Below, one piece after another: positions 50,226-62,832 of a stretch of 64,000 nucleotides of DNA. The translations under genes and the position numbers were made by a program. Numbering within the stretch: the stretch's first letter is position 1; each line of letters starts with the position of its first letter. The notes below the pieces were generated by a model, which had not been told where the DNA came from, made no database searches, and saw only the letters and a program-made list of their open reading frames with translations. Origin of the DNA: Cavenderia fasciculata (taxonomy: Eukaryota; Evosea; Eumycetozoa; Acytosteliales; Cavenderiaceae); NCBI RefSeq assembly GCF_000203815.1, contig NW_004457729.1:868674-932673 (forward strand), written 5' to 3'.

Positions 50226-50708
50226 TCAAGCTTTGGCTCCTGCTGCATGGTTCTTTTTGAGTTGAACAATTCTGACGATGACAGCTTTTAGTTCTTTTTT
50301 AAGCAATGCAATGTCGAGTGAAAAGCCTAGGATATTTTTATTCACTTTTTATTTTCACAAAAACCAAGCCCCCCTTTCACCGTGTCCCCTCCCCAGTCTT
50401 TTTCGAGATGAGCAAGCTAATATCTTCATCCAATTGCTTGAAATTGAAACCCAAAAATTTGTCGTTCTTGCACCTTATCACGTGAGGATACCCTTTGCAC
50501 TTCGTCTTTTGTTCAATTTTAGAACCGCCCCTTCAATATCTATCTCTCCGCACAATTGACCTAAATATCTTTGCTTCTCATTGTCGAACCCATTATCCAT
50601 TAAAATAATATCATTTTTTATTCCAGAACCAAAACTATCCAAAATATATAGACAGACAGATAATATCATTTATCCCTGGGAGTGATGAACTTCTTCTTCT
50701 TTGGCCAT
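50226..50708 (-). other. Possible small gene or gene remnant
   Basis: On the minus strand, a start at 50708 reads MAKEEEVHHSQG before a stop. Further on are MDNGFDNEKQRYLGQLCGE and, in another frame, CKGYPHVIRCKNDKFLGFN. After a CCTAG acceptor comes FSLDIALLKKELKAVIV up to a TGA at 50226. The pieces have more protein-like composition than the surrounding repeats, but I could not join them with consensus introns. It may be a decayed gene, a small gene with unusual introns, or chance. Confidence 0.2.
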
Positions 50709-51038
50709 TATAATTATCATTTGATTTATGTATTAGTGGATTCACTTCTTGAATGATCATTCCATCAATCATTCCCCCAATCATTCTATTAATCAATCCG
50801 ATGATATTTCACAAATAGGGTAGACATAGACACAAAGATAATATACAATACTACTATACTTATCTACTTTGAAATATCTGTTGTCAAAAAGTGAACTTCG
50901 CTTGAGAAGATATATGTTTGGTTTTTTTTTTTTTGAAACAAACAAATTCAAGAAAAGATATTGTGTCTCTTGGGGTGAATGGATTGTTGTAATTAGATAT
51001 CTTTGTAGTAGTGTACTACTTTATTTTTAGAAAGAGGA

Positions 51039-52369
51039 ATGGCAAAAGATAATAAGAAAAAGTCAAAAGAGACTAATACTACTACATCGCCATCATCTTC
51101 AAATGATGCTGGTGTTGTTGAACAAGATCATAGCAAAGATAACAAGTCATCATCATCATCTAATGTTTCGACAAAGACTACTAAACCAATCATAGATAAG
51201 AGTACATTGATAAATCGAGCAACTTTAAAGTATCCGTTATTTAGTTGTGCAAGTGGAGGTAATACAGATTTGGTGGCAGTTGGTGGAGGTGGAGGAGTGT
51301 CCAAGACGGGCGTTCCTAACGGTGTGACGGTGTTTAGATGGGTTGAAGGTATGCTGCAACAGCTCGAGACGTTGACTGCCGACGATTGCGTATCAAACAT
51401 TGCTTTTCATCCAAGTCTCGATCAGTTTGCCTATGGCACACGATCAAACTGTCACATTGTCAACTTTAACAACAAACTCACCAGCTTTGAGGTCAAACAA
51501 ACATTCGAGTCCATTCCTCCCAAAGAATCTAAAAAGGTTGAAGAGAGCAGTGGCAAAAGAGAGGAACCACTACTCCAACAAACATGTAGATACAACAGAG
51601 ATGGTAACCGGTTGATCACAGGTGGTAGCGACAACTCGGTGCGTGTTTGGAAGATGCCTGAATGCAAGTTACTCAATACTCTTAGAGGAGAGCATAGTGA
51701 CGAGATTACAGATGTCGACATTCACCCCCACGGCTCACACATTGTCACCACTTCCAAGGACAAGACTTGTAGAGTATGGAATCTCGTGTCTGGCAAGGTG
51801 GAGCATACGTTCCGTCGCAAGCATAACGGTGTCGATCTTGGATTCAGAGGTTGTCGATTCTCTGTCGACGGACTCTCCATCTTTGTCGTCTTGTCTACAC
51901 CACGTGGCAAAAACACGGCTGGTATTGCTATTGTGTCGCAGTACAACCTGGCCACTGGCAGGGAGGAACAGACTCGCCAAGTACACACTGTTCACAACAC
52001 CTGCTTTGAGTTGTCTCCCAATGGAAAGTACTTGGCCATTGGAACAGGCGACAGCTTCATCACAGTCGTCGACACCGACTCGCTCAAACGTGTCGATCGT
52101 TGGGAACCCCACGAATTTGTCATCACAGGTATCGCCTTTTCTCCAGACAGTCAAAACGTAGTCTCTGTCTCTGCCGATTATACAATCACTGCTCATAAAA
52201 TTGGTACTGGTCCAAAAGGTAAACAAAACAAAACAATCAAAAAAAGAATAATATTAATTTGATTTCCTAATTTACTTTTTTTTTTTATTTAGATTTGGAT
52301 TACAAGTTAATTATGGTATTAACAATAATAGTTTTATTATTGGCTTTAATTTATAAATTATTCTTTTAA
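51039..52369 (+). CDS. sec12: Sec12/PREB-like Sar1 guanine-nucleotide exchange factor
   Basis: Sec12 is an ER membrane protein that loads Sar1 with GTP to start COPII vesicle budding. Exons 51039-52218 and 52293-52369 join in frame to give 418 residues, the size of human PREB (417). After a Ser/Thr/Lys-rich N-terminus (~60 residues) comes the diagnostic first blade, LKYPLFSCASG followed by VAVGGGGGVSKTGVPNGV, whose Gly-rich K-loop matches PREB/Sec12. Further WD40 repeats are visible (RLITGGSDNSVRVWKMP; HIVTTSKDKTCRVWNL; NVVSVSADYTITAHKI). The second exon encodes a C-terminal transmembrane anchor (LIMVLTIIVLLLALIYKLFF). The topology is thus a cytosolic propeller on an ER tail anchor. Confidence 0.92.
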
Positions 52370-54060
52370 ACAAGTAAAGTAAAGTAATAAATAATATTAA
52401 TAACCCAATAATAATAATAATAATAGTTAACTTTTAGAAAAAGAGGATAAAAAAAACAAAAAGTAAGGAAAACTTAACTTAACTTTAACCTTTAATCCAA
52501 CCCCACTGCAACAATTGCTATATCCATTCCCTTCCTCCCCTTCTTACTGTTTGCATGTACGATCGTACGATCGCCTGGGTCACAACAGTCATGCAAATAT
52601 TGTTGGGGTGGGTGGTAGTAATGGATAATAACGTGTGTGAGTTGTGGTGATGAATAATCAAAAATAATTTTTAAGCTAGAATGGAATGAATCTCTATTTT
52701 AATAATGATGATGGTTTGGGTGATAGTACTACTAGTACTAGTGTTCACGTTAACGTATATAAGGTGGGTGTGATCAATGCCAATCATTGTTGGATGTTGT
52801 ATTTTAGGAGAGTAAAGAAAGAATGAATGAATGAATAAAAAGGAAAGAGCATAGAGATGTAAAATGGAGGGTGTGGAGTGGACATGACAGACAAAAGATT
52901 TGTTGTTATAAATATTAAATATACATTGGATTGGATTGATGGATGGGACGGATTGATGATGGTTCATTCATTCTTTATTGCTATAACAAATAAATAATTG
53001 TAAAAATATTATTAAAAATAATAATTATTAATTTTAAATAAAATAACCAAGTCAGTATAAACAACAATTAATAGAGACAAACTTTTAGATTGGTAGATAG
53101 TTTATTTTCCATTCCATTCCATTCATACCTTTTGACTCTTGAACCAACCCAACTAGTCAAATTTAAAATTCCATTTCCATCGCTATCACCCAAAAAAATA
53201 AAACACCCAACCAAAGGGTCATTCAATTCATCACCATCATCTAAATCTACCTCTAAGCAATCGCTTACCTACAATCACCTCCCTTTCATTTCTCTTCATC
53301 CAGCCAAGTCATCATAACACTTATTTTTTCTTTCCAATTCATTCATTCATTAACTTACTCTTAACATTATTATTATTATATTTAAAGTACAATATTAGTT
53401 CATAGTCATTCATAATTTGGTTGATTGGATTGGAAACACTAACATCAAAATCCACTAACCACTATCATTTATAATATCTCGACAAACACCAATTCGCTTG
53501 GCGACCTTTCGAATCTTAAAATTCACTTTGATTATTAAATCAGTGTCACCCGTGCGACTCCTCTTTTTTGTAAAAAGGTATGTACCAAACAAGGATGGTG
53601 TTACCATCTCGAACCCCCCATCATTCCGTTTCTTTGTACATCGAGTTGTGTGATCGCTCTTCGAATCGGCCTCACCAAATATTCGAAACTTTTAAAAAAA
53701 AATCGGTTGTCTCCGAAAAATTATACAAGACCTCTCTCTTTGCAACCCCCCCTCTGACTCTGACAAGGTGCATCGCTGTTCTTCTTGATATAGCTAGAGG
53801 ATCCTTCCATTGTGTGTCGAACATACACAACAACAACAACAACAAACAATACACCATCTAGATAATAATAATAATAATAACTTAAATCAAAAGAGAGAGA
53901 GGAGAGAGATATATATCACACAAACGAACAGAAACCAGTAGTCAAGTCAACAACTCTTTTAGTTGATTGAATCAATCTTGTTTATAAAGTATAAAGTATA
54001 CTTATAAATATACCTTATTATATTTATTATTTATATATAGGAGATTGAATTTATAGATAG
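52370..54060. other. 1.69 kb spacer between Sec12 and the Roco gene
   Basis: This A+T-rich DNA has ATT, TAA and GAAT repeats and a palindromic element at 52551-52596. Short open frames around 53090-53860 show no recognisable domain. The right end contains the promoter and 5' leader of the Roco gene, with GATA/TAGA repeats from about 54050. Confidence 0.5.
52551..52596. other. Nested palindrome and inverted repeat
   Basis: CGATCGTACGATCG at 52560-52573 is a perfect 14-base palindrome. It is enclosed by the inverted pair TTGCATG (52551-52557) and CATGCAA (52590-52596). The element lies about 180 bases after the Sec12 stop. Confidence 0.65.
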
Positions 54061-57000
54061 ATGAAAAAAGACTTGAAACATCAATTACATAAAGAAGTAG
54101 GTATAGATAGTAGGTAGATAGGTAGATAAATAGTATTAATTCTGTTTTCTCAGATATTTAAAACCAAGATTATAAAGGAATTAATAGTATTGGGTAAAGA
54201 AAGAAAAGTTATAGTTCAAGTAGATAAAGCAGAAGCAGCGGCAGCAGCAGCAACAGGAGTATACATTGAAACTTGTTTTGTTGGAAGAGAAGCTGTCAGC
54301 TGGTTAATCGATCATCACAAGGAATTTAAAACAAGAGACGAGGTTAAACAATACCTATCACAATTACTTAAACAGGTAAGATTAGAGAATAGTGTAGTTT
54401 AGTTTTTGTTATTTAATAGATAGATAGATTCAAGTTGGCCGAGTACACTGGTTGGTGGAACATGGTAGGTAGTAGTATCTTGAGATTGCATTCTCAGTAC
54501 GCAACCGAGTGACAGTAGTAATGTTTGTCGTTTTGTAAGCACAGCAGTGGTTGATGGTGACCCTGATCAACCAACCCACACCACCCACAATGTTCGTTCG
54601 TCTAGACGAAACAAGAAGAGAAAGGAGAATCTTTCATTTATTCGTTTTGTGGTGGGGGGTTCTATTGTTTGATTGTTGTGTTTTAGATTTTTCGAGTGGA
54701 ACTTTATGCAAAGATCGATGAAATGTGGCTGCCCCACAATAATGGGTTCTTTGTAACAAAACAAAGGTTTGTTCGGGAGACGGGGCTTCACCTGACAGAC
54801 AGGTGCAAAGATACGCCGCTCGAGGATAAGATGAATTATGCCTGAAAAGGGAAGTCCACCACCACATCAAATGAATCATTTCGTGGGAGGGGCCAATTCT
54901 TTTCGAATAACAAGCGGCAAAGAAAAGAATGGAATTTGGCTTTTCAAACGAAAACAAAAAAAAAAAAAGTTTGTTTGGAGGAGAGTGAACATCAGCAAAG
55001 CAAATGGATTTATCAACTTTCAAGTTAACTTGGCCCAAAAAGTCTAATTTCTTTTTTTTTTTGGTTGACGGTGCAATAAGTGTTGTGGGTGGGGTGTTTT
55101 TTCGTCAAGCGGAGAGTCCTCTTCATCATCAAGTTGATCCTTCTCTATCGATACAAATTTCCTCCTCTCTACTACTTATCTGTTGGCTCACTCGCGCACT
55201 CTCTTTTTTTTATCTATCTATCTATCTGTTCAACAACACTTAAACAAAAGAGAGAGAGAGAAAAGACGATTGCTATAAACATCAAGTTGTTTATACCACC
55301 TTCACTTCACAATCAACTCACACACAACTCAGATAAATTTATCTGATCTTTAAAATCAACAACAAAAAGACGATCGTCGTTGTTATGCTTTAATTTTTTA
55401 CCACACGCAAAAGAAGATAAATCAAACCATCAACCACCACCACTTCAATCATCAATCATCATATCTGTTTGTTTGATTTTTTTTTTAAAAGCGCCTCATT
55501 TATTTATTATTAGAGAGATATCTTCATCTTCTCTTGTTGTTAATTAGTCAATCAATCGCATTTGACTAAATCCTTCATTCCTTCATTCATCCATCCATCC
55601 ATCCATCTATCCAACCAACTAACCTCTCAAAAGTTTTAATATCCATTCCAAAATAATAATAATAATAATAATATATTAATTTACTTGTTTATCTTTTAAT
55701 CAAAATTCAAAGGGTTTCATATCATATGTAGATTGTAATCAAAATCAAACTAATAATAATAATAATAATAATAATCATAATCATAATCATAATAATAGTA
55801 GTACTAATAATTTAGAAACAATAATAGAAACAACAACAACAGCAATGGATTCACCACTCAAAGCATCAGGTCATCATTTTAAGGATGATGGATCATTTTA
55901 TGCTTTTACAGATAATAATAGTAACAATAATAATAATAATACCAACAACAATCCACTTGGTGGCAGTATACCGATTGGAGCAGGCACAAATAATAATAAT
56001 AATAATAGTATGAGTAATAGTCTCGAAACTCAACTTTTAGTCACGCCAAGTAGCGTGTTTGTCAACTCTTCCTCTGCCAATCACAACAAATACTCTAAAA
56101 GAGGAGGTGCCAATTTAAACAAAGACGAGGTATGTAGTAAAATATTAAAAAGCTAGTAAAATCAAATCAATCAAATTGAAAGACACCCACAAAACAAACG
56201 TCATACTCCCACACCCACACATACTCTCTTTGCCCATTCCATAAATAACCATCATCAACCTACCCCATCTCACCCAAAGGTCGGGGGGGGAGGGAGTTGA
56301 TGATGTTCATCAAAATGAAAAAACTGACAGACAGACGGATAAAGATTTATTTTTGATAAATATCGGCCTGCATAGAACAAAGAGACGGATTGGAGGGAGG
56401 CGAGGTTTGAAAATCGTGGTGGGTAGGTGGGAGTGAAGTTTGTTTTGTGGACCAATCACATAAAAACAAAGATATATGTGAATGTGATTAATATTCTCTT
56501 GCAACAACCTTCAAAAATAATATTTGATTTGAAAATAGCAACAACAACAACTTGTCGGTTGGTTGATGGATTTTAAAATAATATTAATATACATTTTTTA
56601 AAATTTAATTTACTTTTAGTTATTTCAACTTGGACTAGATTTAATGCATAGTGAAAAAGGATTAAAATTACAAAAGAGAAAGAAGAACTTTTTAGCAGCA
56701 CCAACCAGTTGTTTTAGTGGCCAACAAATCATAGATTGGCTCTCTGAGAATTTGTGTATCTCACGAAAGGAGAGTCTAGTGGTAGCCTATAAATTGGTCA
56801 ATTTAAATATATTCTTTGAAACTGGAATCAACCCAAATAATAATATTAATAATCTGGATTCTGGTTCTGGTGGCAACAATAGTGCAGGTAGTAGTCCTAC
56901 TGGTAGTTCTACTTCAATATCTTATAGTAATAATAACACATCAACAACAACAACAACAAATATTAATATTCGAGGAGGGGGAAGCGGCAATAATATAGAT

Positions 57001-60000
57001 ACATCATCAACATCATCGTTATCAGCGTCATTTGGCGCCATGTTATCAACTACACCAAGCGCAGTCGCATTTTCACTCCCTCATCATCATCATACTCCTC
57101 AACCATCAACCTCAGCGCATAGTGGAATTAGAGGCTCAACCTCTTTAATGCCACCTCCATCATCATCAACAACATCAACATCATTATTGTCGTCGTCACT
57201 AAAGACGTCGACTTCATCTTTTATGCCACCACCATCATCTCCACTCAAATCCTCCTCATCGACATCTTTTTCCAATCCCAATAACCACAACAGTATGAGT
57301 AGCAACGGTTTTAGACTTCCGGTCGAAGACAATCCCGATGTATATTACGAGTTTCTAACCAAACCAGAGGCCATTATCAGCCACGTCTCGATGAAGCGAC
57401 TAAGTGAACTCCATCTTGCCCATAAAACTTTACAATCCATTCCAACTACTATTATCAATACTTTAAATTATCTAAAGGTAAGATAAGAAAGAGAGATAAT
57501 AATCAAATCAAAACAAAACAAACTATTCAATTTTACTTACTTATTTCTATTTCTATTTTAGGTATTAGACTTTTCATATAATGCATTACAAGATCATTCA
57601 TCATTAGAGTCAGTATCAACATTGTATGGATTGGAATCACTCAATTTATCATATAATGCATTATCAGACATACCAGCTTCACTTAGTCGACTGGAAAAAC
57701 TCACCAAACTCAACCTCAGTAACAACAATTTTGTAAATATTCCAACCTGTATCTTTCAACTCTTTTCGTTGGAGAAGCTCAACATGTCGGGCAACGTCAT
57801 CGTGTCCATCCCCGAGTCGATCCAGCACCTGTACAAGTCGCTTGCGCATCTCGACCTGCGCAACAACAAGATCACCAAGCTGCCCAAAGAGGTTGGGCTC
57901 TTGGCCAAGCTGCACACTTTGGACGTGTCGGGCTACAACAAGATTGTTGAGTTGCCCGCCTACCTCGCTACGTTGCCCATGCTCGAGAAACTCGAGTTCC
58001 CCGACAGCGTCAAGGTGCCACCTCGCTCGGTCACCTCCAAGGGCTTTAGTCATATCATGGGTCACCTGCGTGACATGATTGACGGTACCGTCCAACTGAC
58101 CGACGTCAAGCTCATCTTTCTCGGCCCGGAAAAGAGTGGCAAGACACAGTTGGTGCGTTCACTCACCAAGTCGTCGTCCAACAAGACCATCAAGATGGGT
58201 AGCATGCGTCGTCACAGCGGGTCAGTCTCGATATCATCGGCTGGCACGACTATTATAAATCCGCGTCTTGATACGCCGCAGTTGGGTGAGTCGGTCGAGC
58301 AGACCGAATGGAAGATCGAGCTGCCCGTCAGCCAGCAACAGCAGCAACAGCCACAACAGACGTTGTCCGTGCCCGTCCAGACTATGCCTGACGCGTCTCC
58401 CAAGACAATGCGCAGCTCCAAGTTGTCCAAACGTGCGGTCAAGTTGATGGCACTCGACTTTAAGTTTATCGGTAGTGCTGTCTACACGAGTACGCATTCG
58501 TTCTTTTTGTCAGAGCGTGCATTCTATTTGATCACGGTTGATATTACCAAAGAGCCGCTGTCACAGCTTGACCTGTGGGTCAACTCGGTCAAGGCCAAGG
58601 CGCCGACGGCACCCATCTACATTGTCGCCACCCACATTGACCACTATGCCGGCGACATTATGAAGGCACTACATCAGATCGAAGGGTTCCTCAACGAACG
58701 TATGCTTGAGGTGACAGGTGTCATTGGAGTCGCCACCAACACGTCGCGCAATATTGACCTCTTGCGCCAAGAGATCATCACGACGCTGGCCAACCAATGC
58801 AACCACTGGTTCTCAGAGCAGACGCCCGCCGTTTACGTACAGCTCGAGAAGCAGCTCGAGGAGGAAGCACGTCGTCGCTCACCGCCCGTCATTGCATGGG
58901 ACGAGTATGTAAATATCGCCAAATTGGCCAACATCACGACACACGAGAAGCTGGTGCGTGCAACCAACACCCTACATCGATGGGGGTCGATCATGTGGTT
59001 TGACGAGGAGAAGCACGGGCTCAACGACCTGGTCATCCTGTCGCCGCAGTGGTTGAGCGACTGCTTTGCCGCCATTGTCATGTCGAAAAACACGCATATC
59101 CAATCCGACTCAATCCTGTCGCTCAAAAAGCTACACCACATTTGGAAGGACCCTGCGATCCCCGGCTTCCTCCACATGAAACTCATCCGTATGCTTGAGC
59201 GTTTCAACATCCTCTTTACACTCAAGAGCAACGGCCAAAACACGTCACTGCAGGATTTGTCGCTGCCATTGTCCGAGGCCAACCGGTCCGTGTCGTCGCC
59301 GCTCCCCACTCTGTCACCTGAGCCCGTTCTCACATCCAGTTCGTTCATTTCAACGTCGTCTACGTCCTCGTTTATGACGTCGATTGTCAATAGCTCGCCG
59401 TCGATGTTGCGCAGCTCCATGAAGCTGCTCAAGCCGGCCACCACCGCCGCTGCAGCCGCCGCGGGCATGTCGTCGGGCGGCAGCTCAGCCAGCACGTCGG
59501 GCAACATCTCGTCATCGTCATCACATGAAAACATTGCGCAGTTTATCCAGGGCACCAAGATCATCGTCCCCTGTCTACTGCCAGCTGCCAAACCATCACA
59601 TCTTGCATCCATGTGGGACACTTGGGGTGGCGAAGACATGCACCAAGTCGGTCGTTACTACACCTTCCTCAACGCTCCCAAGAGTTGTTTTGACCGTCTC
59701 ATGGTTCGTTTCCTCTACACCATGGAACCAATCGTCTACTATGGTTCGGGTATTCTCTTCCGTAAACCTCAAAACATGAAAGACTCGGTCAAGAGTAGTA
59801 TGTCGTCTTGCGGAACACTCGTCGAGTTTGATCACCAAGCTCAACAAATCCAAGTGCGTGTGCGTGGTCACGACTACGAGTCCACGTCCAAGATGTTCCA
59901 GCTCGTGCTCGAAAATGTCGACACTCTTCTCAAGGATCTCGGCATCACACCCTCCAAGACACTGGTGACATGCTCGTGTTCGTTGGATTGCCAGCTCGAC

Positions 60001-61143
60001 AAGCAGACACCCACCTACCCCATTGAAATGGTTGAGTCTGCCTTTGGCAAGGGTGAGGCCTACATCAAGTGCCCCAAGTCGCAAAAGCTCGTGTCGATCG
60101 AGACGCTCTCGCCAGATATTGCCCTCGCATGTCCGTCGACCACCAAGATTGGCACTGAGGAGCTGGCCGGTTTTGTCGAGATTGGCCACGGCGCGTCAGC
60201 CAAGGTGTTTAGAGCGACCCTGCGTGGCGCACAAACCGTCGCCGTCAAGCAGTTTAGTTTGGACCGTATGGACTTGCCCGACGCACACCCTTTGGTCGGC
60301 GGGTCAGGCTCACCCACTCCCAACTCATCGGGACACCACTTTACCCGTGCACCATCCAGCAGCTCGCTATCATCGGCATCATCAGCCGACGAAGCCAACC
60401 AGTTGCAAGGCAAGCTGACAGCCATCAACGAGTTTAGAAGAGAGGTTTGGCTCATGTCAGATCTCGTTCACCAAAATATTGTTCACATGAAGGGATACAG
60501 TTTGGACCCTTACTCGATCGTCATGGAGTATATGGATCTCGGATCATTGTCATCGTATCTCCGTCAAAAGCGAGAGTTGGGCGAGACACTACCATGGGAA
60601 ATTATCCTCAAGATTGCCAAAGACATTGCCAAGGGCATGGCCTTTTTACACAACATTTCACCTCCACTTGTACATAGAGACCTCAAGTCGCCAAACATCT
60701 TGTTGGCCACCACTCCCACCGAACCATTCATCGTTGCCAAGATATCAGACTTTGGCCTCTCTAGAACGGTCGTCCAAAGTTTTGTTTCAAAGGTTGTCGA
60801 CAATCCAACGTGGCTCGCCCCCGAGGTGATCAGCCAACGAGAATACAACGAAAAGGGAGATATTTACAGTTTGGGTATCATCCTCTGGGAGTTGTACCAC
60901 ATGCAGCTACCATTTGAAGAGTTTGGCATTAAATTTATGTCTACCCTCGAAGACAGTATCATCTCTGGTCTCCGTCCAACCATCAACCCTCAATGCAACG
61001 CAATGTATTCTTCATTGATTACAAAATGTTGGAATGAAAACCCTCAATCCCGTCCTTCTTTCCCTACCATTGTCAAGGCTTTAGAAGAAATTCATGATAA
61101 CATCAAGAAAACTTCTTCTTCTTCTTCTTTACAAAATAAATAA
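54061..61143 (+). CDS. Roco protein kinase: DEP-DEP-LRR-Roc-COR-TKL kinase
   Basis: Exons 54061-54096, 54154-54375, 55713-56129, 56620-57477 and 57562-61143 join in phase to give 1704 residues. Two DEP domains lie at ~13-155 (CFVGREAVSWLIDHH; GFISYVD; HHFKDDGSFYAFTD) and ~226-470 (SCFSGQQIIDWLSEN; DVYYEFLT), each split by low-complexity inserts. Leucine-rich repeats follow (~485-680). Roc has an intact P-loop GPEKSGKT (699-706) and ATHIDHY, but its G3 motif reads LDFKFIG instead of DFAGQ. COR occupies about 900-1370 with a Ser/Ala-rich insert. The TKL kinase has GHGASAKV, Lys1407, HRDLKSPN (Asp1551) and DFG Asp1574; a Ser-rich insert follows Lys1407. It belongs to the Dictyostelium QkgA/Roco8-like group and to the family of human LRRK2; exact orthology is unproven. 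Intron 2 is exceptionally long. Confidence 0.9.
54376..55712 (+). other. 1337-base intron within the first DEP domain of the Roco gene
   Basis: The donor GTAAGATT follows ...LLKQ and the acceptor ...TTCAAAG precedes GFISYVD, so both exon edges fit a DEP domain in phase 0. The other introns in the window are about 55-110 bases apart from one of 490 bases in this same gene. The intron is not simple repeat: it has mixed composition at 54420-54960, then pyrimidine-rich and CA-rich DNA resembling promoter or leader sequence at 55140-55640. No coding frame in it is convincing. Confidence 0.6.
56130..56619 (+). other. 490-base intron between the DEP domains of the Roco gene
   Basis: The donor GTATGTAG after ...NKDE and the acceptor TTTTAG before LFQLGLD keep phase 0. 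The intron contains a G-rich patch (GGGGGGGGAGGGAG, about 56283-56296) and no convincing reading frame. Confidence 0.7.
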
Positions 61144-61295
61144 TAAAACAAAAGGAAGAAAAAAGGATATTTTTTTATAGAAATTAATAATAACATAATA
61201 GTAGTAGCAGTAGTAGTTTTGTTTATTATTCTTTTATATATATTTTCTTTATAAATCAAGAAAGTTTCTTATTCTTTCTTTCTTTTTATCATTTT

Positions 61296-62799
61296 CTATC
61301 GATAGGTAGCCATATTTAAATTTGGAGTGATGTTACTAACACCAACTATATTTGGCTGTTGTTGTTGCTGTTGTTGTTGTAAATTGAAATTATTGACAAA
61401 CATTTGGTTATTCAACTGTTGCTTTTGCTGAAGGAGTAAAGCATTGGTTGCGGCTGTAGATAGGGGTGGTGATTGTTGAGCTTTACCCAATTGTTGTTGT
61501 TGTTGTTGGAGATGGAATTGTTGAGACACCGAGTTAAATAATTGTTGTTGTTGTGGATTGATCATATTTTGGTATTGTACACCATTAAATTGATTTGGTT
61601 GTGCAAAATTACCAGCATTGGCATTTTGTTGAGGTTGTTGTTGTTGTTGTTGTTGTTGTTGAAGATTATATACATATTGTTGTTGTTGTTGTTGTTGTTG
61701 TTTCAAAAGTTGTTGTTGTTGATTGTACAATTGTTGTTGCTGTTGTTGCTGTTGTTGTTGTTGGTAAAAGTTTTGTAATTGTTGTTGTTGTTGGAATAAT
61801 TGTTGTTGCTGGAACAATTGTTGTTGTTGTAACAATGCTGCATTTTGTTGTTGTTGTTGTGGTTGAATACCCAATGGATTAGGTTGCGTCAAGTTTGGTG
61901 CGGCAGTATTGGATGTGGTGGTAATGGGAGTTGGAACAACAATTGTTGTTGCATTAGTTTGTGGAGTTTGATTCGCGATCGCTGGTTGTACTGGTTGAAG
62001 TTGTGAGGATATTGGCTGTACAAGGGGTGGTGGTGCATGAAGATTAAGTGGTGATGCCGCTGTTGTCAAAGTACTTGTTGGCGTCGTGGTGGCCGCAGTA
62101 CTCTTTGCCAATGAAGACGACGAAGATGATTTCTTTGCAGTCGATTTCTTTGTTGTTGTTGGTTTTTCTTTCGGTTCTTTTTTGGTAGTTGTTGATTTTT
62201 TCTTGGATGTTTTGGTTGTTGTGGTTGTTGCAGTAGAGTCTGTGGAAGTTGTGAGCGTGGTGGTGTCTATAGAGTCAGATGATTCGGTGGTTGATGGTTC
62301 TGGTTCTGATAATTTCTTGGCGGTTGATTTTTTCTTGCTCGACGATGATTTCTTTTTACTAGTGGTGGTAGTAGTAGAGGTCGAGGTGGTTGAAGAGGAG
62401 AGTGATAGTGATGGTGAGGTGGGGTTGGAGGTGGATGCCACAGATGGTGTGGATGGTGCAGTGTTGATGGTGGTGGTTGGAGGATGTTGTTCGGCAATGG
62501 CCGAGGTCATGGAGGTGGCAAGGGCTGGCACCGATTGAGGGGCAATTGGTTGGGCTGGGATGGATTGGCGAGCTGCAATATTGGGATGGAGCAGTGGCGT
62601 TGTTGAAGCTGTGCCTGTTGTCGACGATGTTGCCGGTACGATTTGTGGCGATGAATGAATGGAATGTTGTTGTTGAGGTGATAGTAATGGTGTTGGTGGA
62701 TTGGCAGTGCCCATAATAGTCATATTATTACTAATGACCATGGGCGATGTAATGTGTTGTTGTTGAATATTCATATTATTCATATGTTGTTGTTGTTGC

Positions 62800-62832
<33 letters not shown>

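Larger units (their letters stand above)
47169..51038. other. 3.9 kb divergent spacer between the RWP-RK and Sec12 genes
   Basis: This is the longest gene-poor stretch. It is full of simple repeats: poly-A at 47553-47577, (TGTC)n at 48269-48294, (GA)n at 48370-48397, (TAG)n at 48783-48809, (TA)n at 49003-49044 and poly-A at 49919-49935. GGTGGTG and CACCC-like stretches at 48590-48670 resemble G-box-like promoter text. A possible gene remnant at 50226-50708 is listed separately. The length suggests complex regulation of the RWP-RK gene. Confidence 0.5.

Noticed and set aside
53090-53861. Open frames before the Roco gene
   Set aside because: Short, Pro/Ser/His-rich translations of CA- and CT-rich DNA; no conserved motif and no link to the Roco exons.
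58233-60455. Several antisense and alternate frames across the Roco exon
   Set aside because: The exon is GC-rich, so stop codons are rare in all frames; only the frame with P-loop and kinase motifs is real.
61542-61882. Leu/Val-rich plus-strand frames opposite the Gln-rich gene
   Set aside because: These are antisense translations of CAA repeats and are shadows of the minus-strand coding exon.
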